This document shows, in pieces, positions 7,263 to 16,475 of a stretch of DNA of 64,000 bases. Source of the DNA: Thermohalobaculum sp039184865 (GTDB lineage: Bacteria; Pseudomonadota; Alphaproteobacteria; Rhodobacterales; Rhodobacteraceae); contig JBCDAV010000020.1 in NCBI GenBank assembly GCA_039184865.1, positions 1 to 64,000 on the forward strand, written 5' to 3'. The number at the start of each line of letters is the position of its first letter. Within the stretch, counting starts at the first letter, position 1. Position numbers and translations under genes: made by a program. A model generated the notes under the pieces. That model was not told the origin of the DNA. It was given only the letters and a program-made list of their open reading frames with translations, and ran no database searches.

Positions 7263-9092
7263 ATGCAGGGAATACTGCTCGAAGCCGCGGATTTCGACGA
7301 TTACGGCGGCTGGCTGCTGGATTCACAGTTCGCCTCGCAGATGGGCGCGCCCTACCTGCTGGCGCACGGGCTCGGGCGGCCGGTCGCCGATGCGCGCACC
7401 AGTCTGACGGTCGAGGCCGCAGGCGAGTACGAGATCTGGGTCCATGCCAAGGACTGGGTTCCGGGCCACCATCCGGGTCAGTTCAAGCTGCTGATCGGCG
7501 GGCAGGCGCTGAACACCATTTTCGGCGCGAACGATCAGGACTGGTCGTGGCAATCGGGCGGACGGATCACCCTGCCCGCGGGCGAAGTCGACCTCGCGCT
7601 CCAGGACCTGACCGGCTTCGAGGGGCGATGCGATGCGGTCTATCTTTGTCCCACAGGCGCGCCCGAACCCGCCGATCTCGACAAGAACGATCGGGCGTGG
7701 CGCAAGCGCCTGCGCGGACTCCCCGATGACCCCGTCGATGCCGGGCATTTCGACGTGGTCGTTGTCGGCGGCGGCATTTCGGGATGCGCGGCGGCGCTGA
7801 CAGCGGCACGGCTTGGCCTGAAAACCGCGCTCATTCAGGACCGCCCGGTGCTCGGCGGCAATGCCAGCACGGAAATCGGCCTGATGCCGCGCGGTGCCCA
7901 GGGCGCCATCCTGCAGGAGATCGGCCAGCGCGACGAGAACGGCGAACTCCAGGCCTATGCCTTGCTCGCGGCCGAGCCGAACGCCTCGGTCCATGTCGAT
8001 CATCGCGTCTTCGGCGTGCAGATGGAGGGCACGAAGATCATCTCGGTCGATGCCGTGCAGGCGCGCGGCGGGCACGAGCGACGCTTTACGGCCGAGATCT
8101 TCATCGATGCGTCCGGCATCGCGATGCTCGGCGTTCTGTCCGGTGCCGAAACCCACCTCGGCCGGGAGGCGCGCGACGAGTTCGACGAACCCTACGCGCC
8201 CGAGCAGGCCGACGACATGCACCATGGCAACACGCTGTTCTTCCGGACCCGCATGGCCGAAGATCCGGTGCCGTTCCCGGAGGTTCCCTGGGCGACCGAG
8301 ATCTCGAAGGACTACGCCAACCTCAGCGGACAGCTCGTCAAACCGGGCGTCGACAACGGGCCCGGCCCGATCATCGGCAACAATCCCGCAACGCCGGAGT
8401 TCCGCTTCGGCCGCAAGGCGGACGTCTTCCCGGCCACCCATTTCTGGGAATACGGCCAGTGGATGGACCCCTACAAAACCGGGGAACAGGTGCGCGACTA
8501 CCTGATGCGCGCGCTCTACGGCACGTTCTCCAACGTCAAGAAACTCGACCCGGATCAGTACGCCAACCTCGAATTCGAATGGATGGCCCACGTCTCGGCG
8601 AAAGGCGAGTACCGCCGCTATCGCGGGGACTACGTGCTGTCCGAGATGGACATCCGCGAACACCGCAAATTCGAGGACGCCGTGGTCGCCAATGACGGGT
8701 CGTTCTGCATCCATTGCGCCTATGAGAAAGGCGAAGGCAAATACGACTTCCGCCTGAAAGACTGGATCTTCGACAACCGGGACAAGGAGCCATACTCGGT
8801 CCCGTTCAGGTGCCTATACTCCGTCAATATCGACAACCTCATGATGGCCGGAAAGCACATCAGCGCGACGCACATCGCCGCGTCATCGGTCAAGTTCATG
8901 GGCAACGGGGCGCAGCACGGCGTTGCCGTCGCCGCCGCCGCCCAGCTTTGCATCGACCTGCAGACGACGCCGCGCGGCCTCTACCAGAACCATCTGCAGG
9001 TGTTGAAAGACAAGATCACCGAGTTGACCGCCTGCGATCACGATCTGACCCATCAACCGCCGAGCCGGAAATACATTCCCGTGCCGGGATGA
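7263..9092 (+). CDS. FAD-dependent oxidoreductase with N-terminal lectin-like module
   Basis: A 609-residue protein with two parts. Residues about 1-130 look like a jelly-roll/carbohydrate-binding module (pattern of short beta strands such as GEYEIWVHAK and GEVDLALQDL). Residues 163 onward are an FAD-binding oxidoreductase of the FAD_oxidored type (FDVVVVGGGISGCAAA, G169-G174, then VLGGNAST), ending with an FAD-closing segment rich in small residues (GNGAQHGVAVAAAAQ). No signal peptide is visible. GGAG lies 10 nt before the ATG. Such fusions are often found near glycan genes, and a glycosidase-like gene lies at 3290-4873, so a role in sugar or uronate oxidation is possible. Substrate unknown. 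Confidence 0.75.
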   Translation: MQGILLEAADFDDYGGWLLDSQFASQMGAPYLLAHGLGRPVADARTSLTVEAAGEYEIWVHAKDWVPGHHPGQFKLLIGGQALNTIFGANDQDWSWQSGGRITLPAGEVDLALQDLTGFEGRCDAVYLCPTGAPEPADLDKNDRAWRKRLRGLPDDPVDAGHFDVVVVGGGISGCAAALTAARLGLKTALIQDRPVLGGNASTEIGLMPRGAQGAILQEIGQRDENGELQAYALLAAEPNASVHVDHRVFGVQMEGTKIISVDAVQARGGHERRFTAEIFIDASGIAMLGVLSGAETHLGREARDEFDEPYAPEQADDMHHGNTLFFRTRMAEDPVPFPEVPWATEISKDYANLSGQLVKPGVDNGPGPIIGNNPATPEFRFGRKADVFPATHFWEYGQWMDPYKTGEQVRDYLMRALYGTFSNVKKLDPDQYANLEFEWMAHVSAKGEYRRYRGDYVLSEMDIREHRKFEDAVVANDGSFCIHCAYEKGEGKYDFRLKDWIFDNRDKEPYSVPFRCLYSVNIDNLMMAGKHISATHIAASSVKFMGNGAQHGVAVAAAAQLCIDLQTTPRGLYQNHLQVLKDKITELTACDHDLTHQPPSRKYIPVPG

Positions 9093-9185
9093 GCGCGCCC
9101 CGATAATGGATCGCCTGTGCGAGCGACTAGTCTTTGCTGGGTCTTGCGTGATTGCCGCGGCTGCAAACTGAGACGGAGAACGGCA

Positions 9186-9842
9186 TCAACCCGGCGTGCG
9201 CGCGCCAAAAATCGCCGAGCCGACGCGGATATGCGTCGCGCCCAGCGCGATGGCGCTCTCGAAATCGCCGCTCATGCCCATTGACAGCCCGCTCAACCCA
9301 TTGCGCTCGGCGATTTTCTTCAGCAGCGCGAAGTGCAGCGACGGCTCCTCGTCAGCAGGCGGGATGCACATCAGGCCCTCGACCGGTAGCTGGAACTCCT
9401 CGCGACACAACCGGATGAACGCATCCGCGTCGGCGGGCAGACAGCCAGCCTTCTGCTCTTCCTCACCCGTGTTCACCTGGATGAAGCATGGCAACTGCTT
9501 GCCCGCTGCATCGAACTCGTCCGCCAGCTTCCGCGCGAGTTTCTCCCGGTCGACGGAGTGGATCGCATCGAACAGCCCGACCGCCTGCTTCACCTTGTTG
9601 GTCTGCAACGGACCGATCAGATGCAGGTCGATATCCTCGAACTGTTCGCGGAAGGCGGGCCACTTCCCGGCGGCCTCCTGGACGCGGTTCTCACCGAAGA
9701 TCCGGTGGCCGGCCTCCAGCACGGCCTGAACCCGGTCCAGCGGCTGGACTTTCGACACGGCGATCAGCTTCACCTCATCGCCGCGCCCGGCTTTCTCGCA
9801 GGACGCCCGGACCCGCGCCCTGATCTCTTCGAGTGCGCTCAT
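9186..9842 (-). CDS. YggS/PLPBP family pyridoxal-phosphate homeostasis protein
   Basis: A 218-residue single-domain alanine-racemase-like fold protein. Lys31 (LIAVSKVQP) is the PLP-binding lysine. Family motifs FGENRVQEA, HLIGPLQTNK and GLSMGMSGDFESAIALGATHIR (read in parts) are clear. YggS proteins bind PLP and keep PLP and amino-acid pools balanced; they lack known enzyme activity. The start codon overlaps the stop of the upstream sulfotransferase gene (ATGA), so it is translated as the last gene of a sulfotransferase operon, an unusual neighbour for this housekeeping protein. Confidence 0.92.
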   Translation of the reverse strand: MSALEEIRARVRASCEKAGRGDEVKLIAVSKVQPLDRVQAVLEAGHRIFGENRVQEAAGKWPAFREQFEDIDLHLIGPLQTNKVKQAVGLFDAIHSVDREKLARKLADEFDAAGKQLPCFIQVNTGEEEQKAGCLPADADAFIRLCREEFQLPVEGLMCIPPADEEPSLHFALLKKIAERNGLSGLSMGMSGDFESAIALGATHIRVGSAIFGARTPG

Positions 9843-10714
9843 CCCGCCGATCCCGTCATGTCGTTCAACTCGGGCATCATCTCGGGATAATGCCGTTGCA
9901 GCGTTTCCTGAAACGCCTCGCCCAGGCGCGCGATCTGCTCCGGCGACAGCGTCGCGCGCCAGCCGCCAGCCGTTCCGGTGGCGAAAAACCGGTCCATGTT
10001 GGCCGGTTTCTCGCCGAACCCCTCGGTTCGCTCCTGCTTCTGCAGTTCCTTGAAGCTCGACAGACGGATCGCCCTGCGCAGGCTGCCCATGTCCGTCGGG
10101 ATCCGCAGAAAATCCAGCAATCCGCGAAAGCTCCGCTCCGTGTCGGCCGCCATGTCCTCGTAGCGCATCAGGTGCTGCGGCAGCCCGCGCGCCTCGCGCC
10201 AACTGGCGACATGATCGTCCCAGCGTCCGATGAACTCCGGGATCTGGGTCGCCGACACGTTGACCCCGCCCGGGCTGGTCATACGCTCGATCACCTCGTC
10301 CAGCGACACGTCGAGATGGCGGGCATAGGAAACCGCCACGTCGAACGGATTGCGCACGATATAGATCGCCGCCGCCGTCACGTCCGGCGGGATCAGATCC
10401 TCCCCGTCGATCCGGTCGATCCGCGAGTGGGTCTTCACGAAGTGATGGCTGGGCTTCGACCCGGCGATCAGCCGCAAGACCTTGGGACGCAACGCGATCC
10501 CGGTCTCGATCGGCTGCCCTTCATAGCGCTGGCCGTACGCGGCATCCCAGAAATCCTGCCGCACATCCCCGGTCGAGAACTGGTTGAGCTGGTTGATCGT
10601 CAGCTTCGTACCCTTGGGCGCGAGATAGTTGGCCAGAAAGGCGCGCGTCCACGTGTTCCCGGACTTCGGAAACGACGCCAGCCAGATGATGCGTTGTAGG
10701 TTCTGCTGCTGCAT
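9839..10714 (-). CDS. PAPS-dependent sulfotransferase (first-copy paralogue)
   Basis: A sulfotransferase-domain protein of about 291 residues. The 5-prime-phosphosulfate loop is FPKSGNTW near the N-terminus and the 3-prime-phosphate segment is YIVRNPFDVAVSYARH. It transfers sulfate from PAPS to an unknown acceptor. I chose the ATG at 10714 because the neighbouring paralogue begins in the same place relative to the PKSGNTW loop; a GTG at 10759 in the same frame, with a weak AAGG upstream, would add 15 residues. It lies between a second sulfotransferase and yggS on the same strand. Confidence 0.87.
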   Translation of the reverse strand: MQQQNLQRIIWLASFPKSGNTWTRAFLANYLAPKGTKLTINQLNQFSTGDVRQDFWDAAYGQRYEGQPIETGIALRPKVLRLIAGSKPSHHFVKTHSRIDRIDGEDLIPPDVTAAAIYIVRNPFDVAVSYARHLDVSLDEVIERMTSPGGVNVSATQIPEFIGRWDDHVASWREARGLPQHLMRYEDMAADTERSFRGLLDFLRIPTDMGSLRRAIRLSSFKELQKQERTEGFGEKPANMDRFFATGTAGGWRATLSPEQIARLGEAFQETLQRHYPEMMPELNDMTGSAG

Positions 10715-10768
10715 CGGCGACACATCGCCAACGCGGGCAGAAAGGTCAACCGCGCACACCGCCCTTGG

Positions 10769-11593
10769 TCAGAGGTAATCGTATTTCCGCATGACCCGGC
10801 CGTGGTCGGCCTCAATCTGGGCAATCTGCTCGGGCGTCAGCTCATCGCGCCACTGCCCGGATGTGCCCTTTCGGAAGAACTTCTCCTGCTTCTCCGAGTT
10901 CTCGACGAAGCCGGTTTCCTCTTCCTGGCTGCGCAGCTTGTCAAAACTCGAAAAGTCGATCGCCTTGGCCAGCCGCGCCTTGTCGACCGGCATGCCAACG
11001 CGGCGGATCACCGTACTGAACGCCTTCTCGGGCTTCTGCAGCATGTCCTCATATCGAACAACCGTTACCGCGAACTTCTTCGTTCTTGTCCAACTGTTTA
11101 CGTGGTCGGACCAACGGCCCAGAAACTGGTGCACGTTCTTCTCATCGCCTGTGGTGGCATTGTCCTTGCTGTTCATACCTTGGATCGCATGGTCCAGGGT
11201 GACACCGAGATGACTCGCGTAAGATATGATCATGTCTCGCGGATCACGGATGATGTAGACGGCACCCTTGGTGTAGTGGATGGGGATCAGTTCGACGCCG
11301 AAAGCCATGTTGTTCTGATTGTGCGTCTTCACAAGATTGACGTCGGCTCCGTTCGCGACCAGAGCTTTGAAGAACGGCGCGCGGATATGCGCTGTATCTA
11401 CGGGGTTCGTCGGATCGAACGAAGACCCCACGACTTTTCGGTAAGCTGACGTGATCGCGTCGCCGATTCCAAGTTTGTGGAGATTGTTGACCGGGACAGG
11501 CTCTGGCTGATCGAAGACGTAATTCGCCAGAAAGGCCCGCATCCACGTATTGCCTGATTTTGGATACGAGGCGAGCCAGAAAAGAGACTTCAT
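10769..11593 (-). CDS. PAPS-dependent sulfotransferase (second paralogue)
   Basis: A 274-residue sulfotransferase with YPKSGNTW (residues 10-17) and the 3-prime-phosphate-binding segment YIIRDPRDMIISYASH. It is clearly related to the protein encoded just downstream (shared MRAFLANY/TRAFLANY, FLGRWSDHV/FIGRWDDHV, and C-terminal RDELTPEQIAQI/RATLSPEQIARL), so the two arose by tandem duplication. The acceptor is unknown; surface glycans or lipids are typical. No signal peptide. It follows the porin gene, from which it is separated by an intrinsic terminator. Confidence 0.88.
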   Translation of the reverse strand: MKSLFWLASYPKSGNTWMRAFLANYVFDQPEPVPVNNLHKLGIGDAITSAYRKVVGSSFDPTNPVDTAHIRAPFFKALVANGADVNLVKTHNQNNMAFGVELIPIHYTKGAVYIIRDPRDMIISYASHLGVTLDHAIQGMNSKDNATTGDEKNVHQFLGRWSDHVNSWTRTKKFAVTVVRYEDMLQKPEKAFSTVIRRVGMPVDKARLAKAIDFSSFDKLRSQEEETGFVENSEKQEKFFRKGTSGQWRDELTPEQIAQIEADHGRVMRKYDYL

Positions 11594-11621
11594 CTTAGGG
11601 AATGTGCTGTTTCAGGGGCTC

Positions 11622-11654
11622 AAACGAAAACGGAGGGGGCAGTGCCCCCTCCGC
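11622..11654 (-). terminator. Intrinsic terminator after the porin gene
   Basis: An 11-bp perfect stem (CGGAGGGGGCA / TGCCCCCTCCG, 11632-11654) is followed on the minus strand by TTTTCGTTT. It lies 27 bp past the porin stop codon and isolates the porin from the downstream sulfotransferase genes. Confidence 0.85.
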
Positions 11655-11680
11655 AATTTCCAGCGTCGGATACCGTACGA

Positions 11681-12916
11681 TCAGAAGCTCAGGCCGATAC
11701 CGGTACCGATGATGAAGCCATCGGTGTCGCGGTTCGTTGCAGTCGCCTGATCGTCTTCGGAGAAGTCGACGTAAGCACCGAATGCATTCAGACGAACGCC
11801 CTTGGCGAGCTTGTAGTCGACGCCGACGATGAACTGATCGACTTCTTCGTCGCTTCCGCCACCGATATCGTCATCAACGCTTTCGCCGTGGAAGTAGGCG
11901 ACCGAGAAGCTCCACGGGCCGGTCGCGTAGCTGACACCGACGTCGTACGAGGTACCGTCGTTGTTGCCGGACTCGTTCTGCTCGGCCCACGAACCACCGA
12001 TCGTGAATCCGCCGAAGCCGACGTTGGCGCCGAAGGCAAGAACAGTCGGATCGGTAGATGCGCCCGCCGCTGACCCGTCAACCGGAGCGAGGACCACGGT
12101 GTCCGTATCAAGCACGTCATCCGACGTCGCACGAACCTGCGTAGCTCCTGCAGCGTCGATCACAAGGCCGGAAGCGGCTGAAACTGCATCAGCACCTTCC
12201 TTCGAAGCAATGCCCCAACGCGCCGAGACGGCGACGTTCACGCCACCGAAATCGTTCACGTAGTTGGCACCGATGTCGAAGATGTCGCTCAGCGTGCCGC
12301 CAGCATTGATGTCCTGCTGCCCATTGTTGTCCTGGTTTCCGTCGCGAGCGTACGAAACACCAAGCTGGAAGCCAGCAAACCGCGGCGTGTAGTAGGTGAT
12401 GCGGTCAGAGTCGTTGTTCCGGTCGTTCTCGAGGAACGTGGTGGCCAGCGTCGAACGGAACAGGCCGTTACCGGCACCGTTGCCCGACCACGGGATGTAC
12501 TGGTCGGTCGACGGCGAGTTGATCGAGATGATCGCCTTGTTCGGAGCGCCGTAGGTCATCTTGTAACCGGCAGAGTTTTCCGAACCCAGGTTGATCTCAC
12601 CGAACGAGCCGCGAACGAACAGGTACGATTCGTCGATCGTGTCCGGGGTGCCCGTGCCACCAGCGCTTTCAAGCTGAACGTTCGCACCAAACTTCAGGCC
12701 GTTGTCGAGCGTGATCGACGGCAGGAAGAAGATTTCAGCATTCTGCTTGACATCGACGCCGTCGAAGTCAGCGCCGGAGTTGTTGTCCTGGTCCGACGAT
12801 GCGAACGCGACCATCTGGTTGTGGTAGCCGCCAACACGGACTTCCCACTCGGCCGCGTGGGCCGACGTCGTAGCAGCAAGTGCGATCGCACTGGTGCCGA
12901 GGAGTACTTTCTTCAT
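11681..12916 (-). CDS. Outer-membrane porin (Gram-negative porin family)
   Basis: A 411-residue general porin. It begins with a signal peptide (MKKVLLGTSAIALAATTSAHA) and then a mature N-terminus EWEVRVGGY typical of alphaproteobacterial trimeric porins. Many alternating amphipathic strands follow (for example LKFGANVQLESAGG and WSFSVAYFHGESV), rich in Asp/Asn/Gly loops. The last residue is Phe (GIGLSF), as required for BAM recognition. AGAGGGA lies upstream of the ATG. It has its own terminator. Pore selectivity cannot be read. Confidence 0.92.
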   Translation of the reverse strand: MKKVLLGTSAIALAATTSAHAAEWEVRVGGYHNQMVAFASSDQDNNSGADFDGVDVKQNAEIFFLPSITLDNGLKFGANVQLESAGGTGTPDTIDESYLFVRGSFGEINLGSENSAGYKMTYGAPNKAIISINSPSTDQYIPWSGNGAGNGLFRSTLATTFLENDRNNDSDRITYYTPRFAGFQLGVSYARDGNQDNNGQQDINAGGTLSDIFDIGANYVNDFGGVNVAVSARWGIASKEGADAVSAASGLVIDAAGATQVRATSDDVLDTDTVVLAPVDGSAAGASTDPTVLAFGANVGFGGFTIGGSWAEQNESGNNDGTSYDVGVSYATGPWSFSVAYFHGESVDDDIGGGSDEEVDQFIVGVDYKLAKGVRLNAFGAYVDFSEDDQATATNRDTDGFIIGTGIGLSF

Positions 12917-13223
12917 GATGTCCCTCTTCGTTTCACACGTGTGTTTGTTTGAGGTTCATGCGGCTTGTGCCACATAGATACCGCCGGGCCGTACTCGCCC
13001 CGCGCCCGCAGTTGTTAATCAACCGTTAGACTCGGTCAATCGCCCGGTGACTCGCCATGCTTAAAGACCACGTGATGCGGTGCACTTTTGCAACAATATG
13101 GCAAGTTTGGGACGTTGCCTTGGCGGTGAGTGTTGCTAAACAGACCGGGAGGGGTGCGAGCGGCGTTGAGATTTATGATCGACCTGCTTGTGTTTGGACA
13201 GGTCTTTCATGGGAGGATCGAAG
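12917..13223. other. Divergent intergenic region, 307 bp
   Basis: This stretch lies between the divergent porin and lipoprotein genes and should hold both promoters. The porin leader contains the palindrome CACACGTGTG. An AT-richer part near 13010-13030 (GTTGTTAATCAACCGTTA) could be promoter DNA. I see no small gene or RNA gene. Confidence 0.45.
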
Positions 13224-13784
13224 ATGATTTGTCGGTACACAATCGGCGCGATTTGCATCGTTACGCTGCTGGCCGGATGCGGCGGTGAAAATGTCGCCGC
13301 AGACGATCCGGTGGGCCCGAGGACAGGTCCGCAGCGGCAGTATGATCCGCAGCGCTCCGAAAGCCTTTTTGGAGAGGGTGGAGCGTCCCTCAGCAACATC
13401 GCGAGTATTTTCAGAGGTGGCCGCGACACACCCGGCCAGTCCGACGCGATCCCGGTCAACAAGTACCTCTGGCGCGCCGCACTCGACACGCTCAGCTTCC
13501 TGCCGCTCTCGTCGACTGACCCGTTCACCGGCGTGATCGCGACCGACTGGGGCGCCAATCCCGACCTCCCGGGCGAGCGCTTCAAGGTCACCGCCTACAT
13601 GGTTCGGCCACAATTGGCCGCGAGCTCGCTCAAGGTCGCGGTCTACCGCGAAGTGCGTGACGAGACCGGCACCTGGGTCCCTGCAACCGTCAACGCGGAC
13701 ACGGCGCGCAAGATCGAGGACGACATCCTGACCCGCGCCCGGCAGATCCGGATCGCCGAGGTCGAGGGCAACGCCACCGGCTGA
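13224..13784 (+). CDS. DUF3576-type lipoprotein
   Basis: A 186-residue predicted lipoprotein. The signal sequence ends in the lipobox LLAGC, so the mature protein should begin at Cys19 and be membrane anchored. The body (YLWRAALDTLSFLPLSSTDP, then GVIATDWGANPDLPGERFKV) matches the DUF3576 family, which in many alphaproteobacteria lies directly upstream of leuS and lptE, as here. The ATG at 13224 has GGAGG at 7 nt; an in-frame TTG at 13188 is not needed. Function unknown; the context suggests an envelope role. It ends in its own terminator. Confidence 0.85.
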   Translation: MICRYTIGAICIVTLLAGCGGENVAADDPVGPRTGPQRQYDPQRSESLFGEGGASLSNIASIFRGGRDTPGQSDAIPVNKYLWRAALDTLSFLPLSSTDPFTGVIATDWGANPDLPGERFKVTAYMVRPQLAASSLKVAVYREVRDETGTWVPATVNADTARKIEDDILTRARQIRIAEVEGNATG

Positions 13785-13812
13785 CCCGCAGGACGGCCAG
13801 ATTGAATTCACG

Positions 13813-13847
13813 GCGCGCCCGCATTATCACGGGCGCGCTTTTCGTTT
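13813..13847 (+). terminator. Intrinsic terminator between lipoprotein gene and leuS
   Basis: A perfect 9-bp stem (GCGCGCCCG / CGGGCGCGC) with an 8-nt loop is followed by TTTTCGTTT. It lies 28 bp after the lipoprotein stop and shows that leuS starts a new transcription unit. Confidence 0.88.
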
Positions 13848-13895
13848 CGGCATGGCTTCGGCACCGGGACATTCACGCCAGATAGGTAGCAGACG

Positions 13896-16475
13896 ATGTC
13901 GCGATACAATGCGCGCGAGGCAGAGCCGAAATGGCAGGCTGCCTGGGACAAGGCCGGATCCTTCACGGCGGAACGTGACCCGTCGCGCCCGAAATACTAC
14001 GTGCTCGAGATGTTTCCCTACCCCTCGGGCCGCATCCACATGGGCCACGTGCGCAACTACGCCATGGGCGACGTGATCGCGCGCTACAAACGGGCGCGCG
14101 GCTTCAACGTGCTCCATCCGATGGGCTGGGACGCGTTCGGCATGCCGGCGGAAAACGCGGCGATGGCCAACAAGACCCATCCCGGGACGTGGACCTACGA
14201 GAACATCGCCACGATGCGCCGCCAGCTCAAGTCGATGGGCCTCAGCCTCGACTGGAGCCGCGAGTTCGCCACCTGCGATCCCGAATACTACGCGCAGCAG
14301 CAGGCACTGTTCCTCGACATGCTGGAAGCCGGGTTCATCGCCCGACGCAAGGCGGTGGTGAACTGGGACCCGGTCGACATGACGGTGCTCGCCAACGAGC
14401 AGGTGATCGACGGCAAGGGCTGGCGCTCTGGCGCGCCGGTCGAGCGGCAGGAACGCCAGCAATGGGCGTTCAAGATCTCCGACATGGCGGACGAGCTGCT
14501 GCGCGCCATCGACGGCCTGAAGGACTGGCCCGACAAGGTCCGCCTGATGCAGTCGAACTGGATCGGTAAATCACGCGGCCTGCAATTCGCCTTCAAGACC
14601 CACGACGCCCCGGCGGATCATGGCGATATCGCGGTCTATACGACCCGGCCGGACACCCTGATGGGCGCGAGCTTCGTCGGCATCTCTCCCGACCATCCGC
14701 TCGCCAAGGCGCTGGAAGCCGAGAACCCCGGGATCGCCGCCTTCTGCGCGGAGTGCCGACGGCTCGGCACCTCGGAGGCCGATCTGGAGAAAGCCGAGAA
14801 GAAGGGCTTCGACACCGGCATCACCGTCAGCCACCCGCTCGACCCGGAGTGGAAGCTGCCGGTCTGGATCGCGAACTTCATCCTGATGGACTACGGCACC
14901 GGCGCGATCTTCGGCTGTCCGGCGCACGACCAGCGCGATCTGGATTTCTGCCGGAAGTACGACCTGCCGGTGATCGACACGTTCTTCGCGCTCGACAACG
15001 ACACGCCGGTCGCAGCCGAGGCCTACGTCCCGCCAAAGACCGAAAAAGTGCGCTGGGTCAATCACTTCACCGGGATCGACACGGCAACCGGACAGGAGGC
15101 GATCGACGCCACGGTCACGTTCGCGGAGGAGCGCGGCTGGGGCAAGGGCGTCGAGAATTACCGCCTGCGCGACTGGGGCATCTCGCGGCAGCGCTACTGG
15201 GGATGCCCGATCCCTGTGGTCCATTGTGCAACCTGCGGCGTCGTCCCGGTGCCAAAATCGGATTTGCCGGTCAAGCTGCCCGATGACGTGACCTTCGACC
15301 AGCCGGGCAACCCGCTCGACCGGCACGATGCCTGGCGTCAGGTTCCCTGTCCCAAATGCGGCTCGGCCGCGCGACGCGAGACCGACACCATGGACACGTT
15401 CGTCGACTCGTCCTGGTACTTCGCGCGGTTCTGCTCACCGAAGGCCGAAACGCCCACGGACTCGGCAGACATCGATTACTGGATGAATGTCGATCAATAT
15501 ATTGGGGGTGTCGAACACGCCATCCTCCACCTGTTGTATTCTCGCTTCTTCTGCCGGGCCATGGCCGCGACCCAGCATCTGCCGCCCTCGGCCGGTGAAC
15601 CGTTCAACGCGCTGTTCACACAGGGAATGGTGACGCACGAGACCTACAACGTTGTCGGGCGAAACAACGTCTGGCTGGCACCCGAGGAAATCGAACGGCG
15701 CCACGACGGCAGCGTGATCGAGAAGTCATCCGGCGACCCCGTCCGCGTCGGCCCCGTGATCAAGATGTCGAAGTCCAAGCGCAACGTCGTCGATCCCGAG
15801 GAGATCATCGAACAGTACGGGGCCGATACCGCCCGCTGGTTTATGCTCTCCGACAGCCCGCCAGAGCGCGATGTCGAGTGGACCACCGCCGGTGTCGAAG
15901 GGGCGTGGCGGCTGCTGCGGCAGGTCTGGAGCCTGCTCGACGATCTCTCGCTCGGCGACGGCACAATGCCCGACAGCTTCAGCGATGGCGCGACAGCGCT
16001 CCGCCGCACCACGCATGGCGCGATCAAGGGTGTGACCGACGGCATCGAAGGTTTCAGCTTCAACAAGTCGGTCGCAAAGCTCTACGAACTGAAAAACGAG
16101 CTGTCCAAGGCCAAGGCCGCCGGAACCGACATGGATTACGCCCGGCGCGAGGGGCTGCGCGCGCTCTGCATCATGATGTCGCCGATGGTCCCGCACTTCG
16201 CCGAGGAGATGTGGGAACGGCTCGGCGGCGAAGGCATGGTGATCGACGCTGCGTGGCCCGAGGCCGATCCCGCGCTCCTGATCAGCGACCAGATCACATT
16301 GCCGATCCAGATCAACGGCAAACGGCGTTCCGAGATCCTCGTCGAGCGCGAAGCCACGAAAGAGGACATCGAAGCAGCAGCGCTTGCCGATGCCGCCGTA
16401 TCGCGCGTGCTCGAAGGACGGGCGCCCAAGAAAGTCATCGTCGTGCCGGGGCGGATCGTCAATGTCGTCGCCTGA
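13896..16475 (+). CDS. leuS: Leucyl-tRNA synthetase
   Basis: An 859-residue class I aminoacyl-tRNA synthetase that charges tRNA-Leu in the cytoplasm. The ATP-binding HIGH-like motif is HMGH at residues 48-51 (PYPSGRIHMGH). The second signature KMSKS is at about 623-627. The CP1 editing domain lies between them, and a Cys-x2-Cys pair (CATCGVV) is present in the insert. The length is normal for bacterial LeuRS. The last 14 bp overlap lptE, so leuS-lptE-holA form a tight operon. Confidence 0.97.
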   Translation: MSRYNAREAEPKWQAAWDKAGSFTAERDPSRPKYYVLEMFPYPSGRIHMGHVRNYAMGDVIARYKRARGFNVLHPMGWDAFGMPAENAAMANKTHPGTWTYENIATMRRQLKSMGLSLDWSREFATCDPEYYAQQQALFLDMLEAGFIARRKAVVNWDPVDMTVLANEQVIDGKGWRSGAPVERQERQQWAFKISDMADELLRAIDGLKDWPDKVRLMQSNWIGKSRGLQFAFKTHDAPADHGDIAVYTTRPDTLMGASFVGISPDHPLAKALEAENPGIAAFCAECRRLGTSEADLEKAEKKGFDTGITVSHPLDPEWKLPVWIANFILMDYGTGAIFGCPAHDQRDLDFCRKYDLPVIDTFFALDNDTPVAAEAYVPPKTEKVRWVNHFTGIDTATGQEAIDATVTFAEERGWGKGVENYRLRDWGISRQRYWGCPIPVVHCATCGVVPVPKSDLPVKLPDDVTFDQPGNPLDRHDAWRQVPCPKCGSAARRETDTMDTFVDSSWYFARFCSPKAETPTDSADIDYWMNVDQYIGGVEHAILHLLYSRFFCRAMAATQHLPPSAGEPFNALFTQGMVTHETYNVVGRNNVWLAPEEIERRHDGSVIEKSSGDPVRVGPVIKMSKSKRNVVDPEEIIEQYGADTARWFMLSDSPPERDVEWTTAGVEGAWRLLRQVWSLLDDLSLGDGTMPDSFSDGATALRRTTHGAIKGVTDGIEGFSFNKSVAKLYELKNELSKAKAAGTDMDYARREGLRALCIMMSPMVPHFAEEMWERLGGEGMVIDAAWPEADPALLISDQITLPIQINGKRRSEILVEREATKEDIEAAALADAAVSRVLEGRAPKKVIVVPGRIVNVVA

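Noticed and set aside
12930..12950. CACACGTGTG palindrome before the porin as a parS-like site
   Set aside because: Flanks do not match parS; at most a local hairpin or unknown regulator site.
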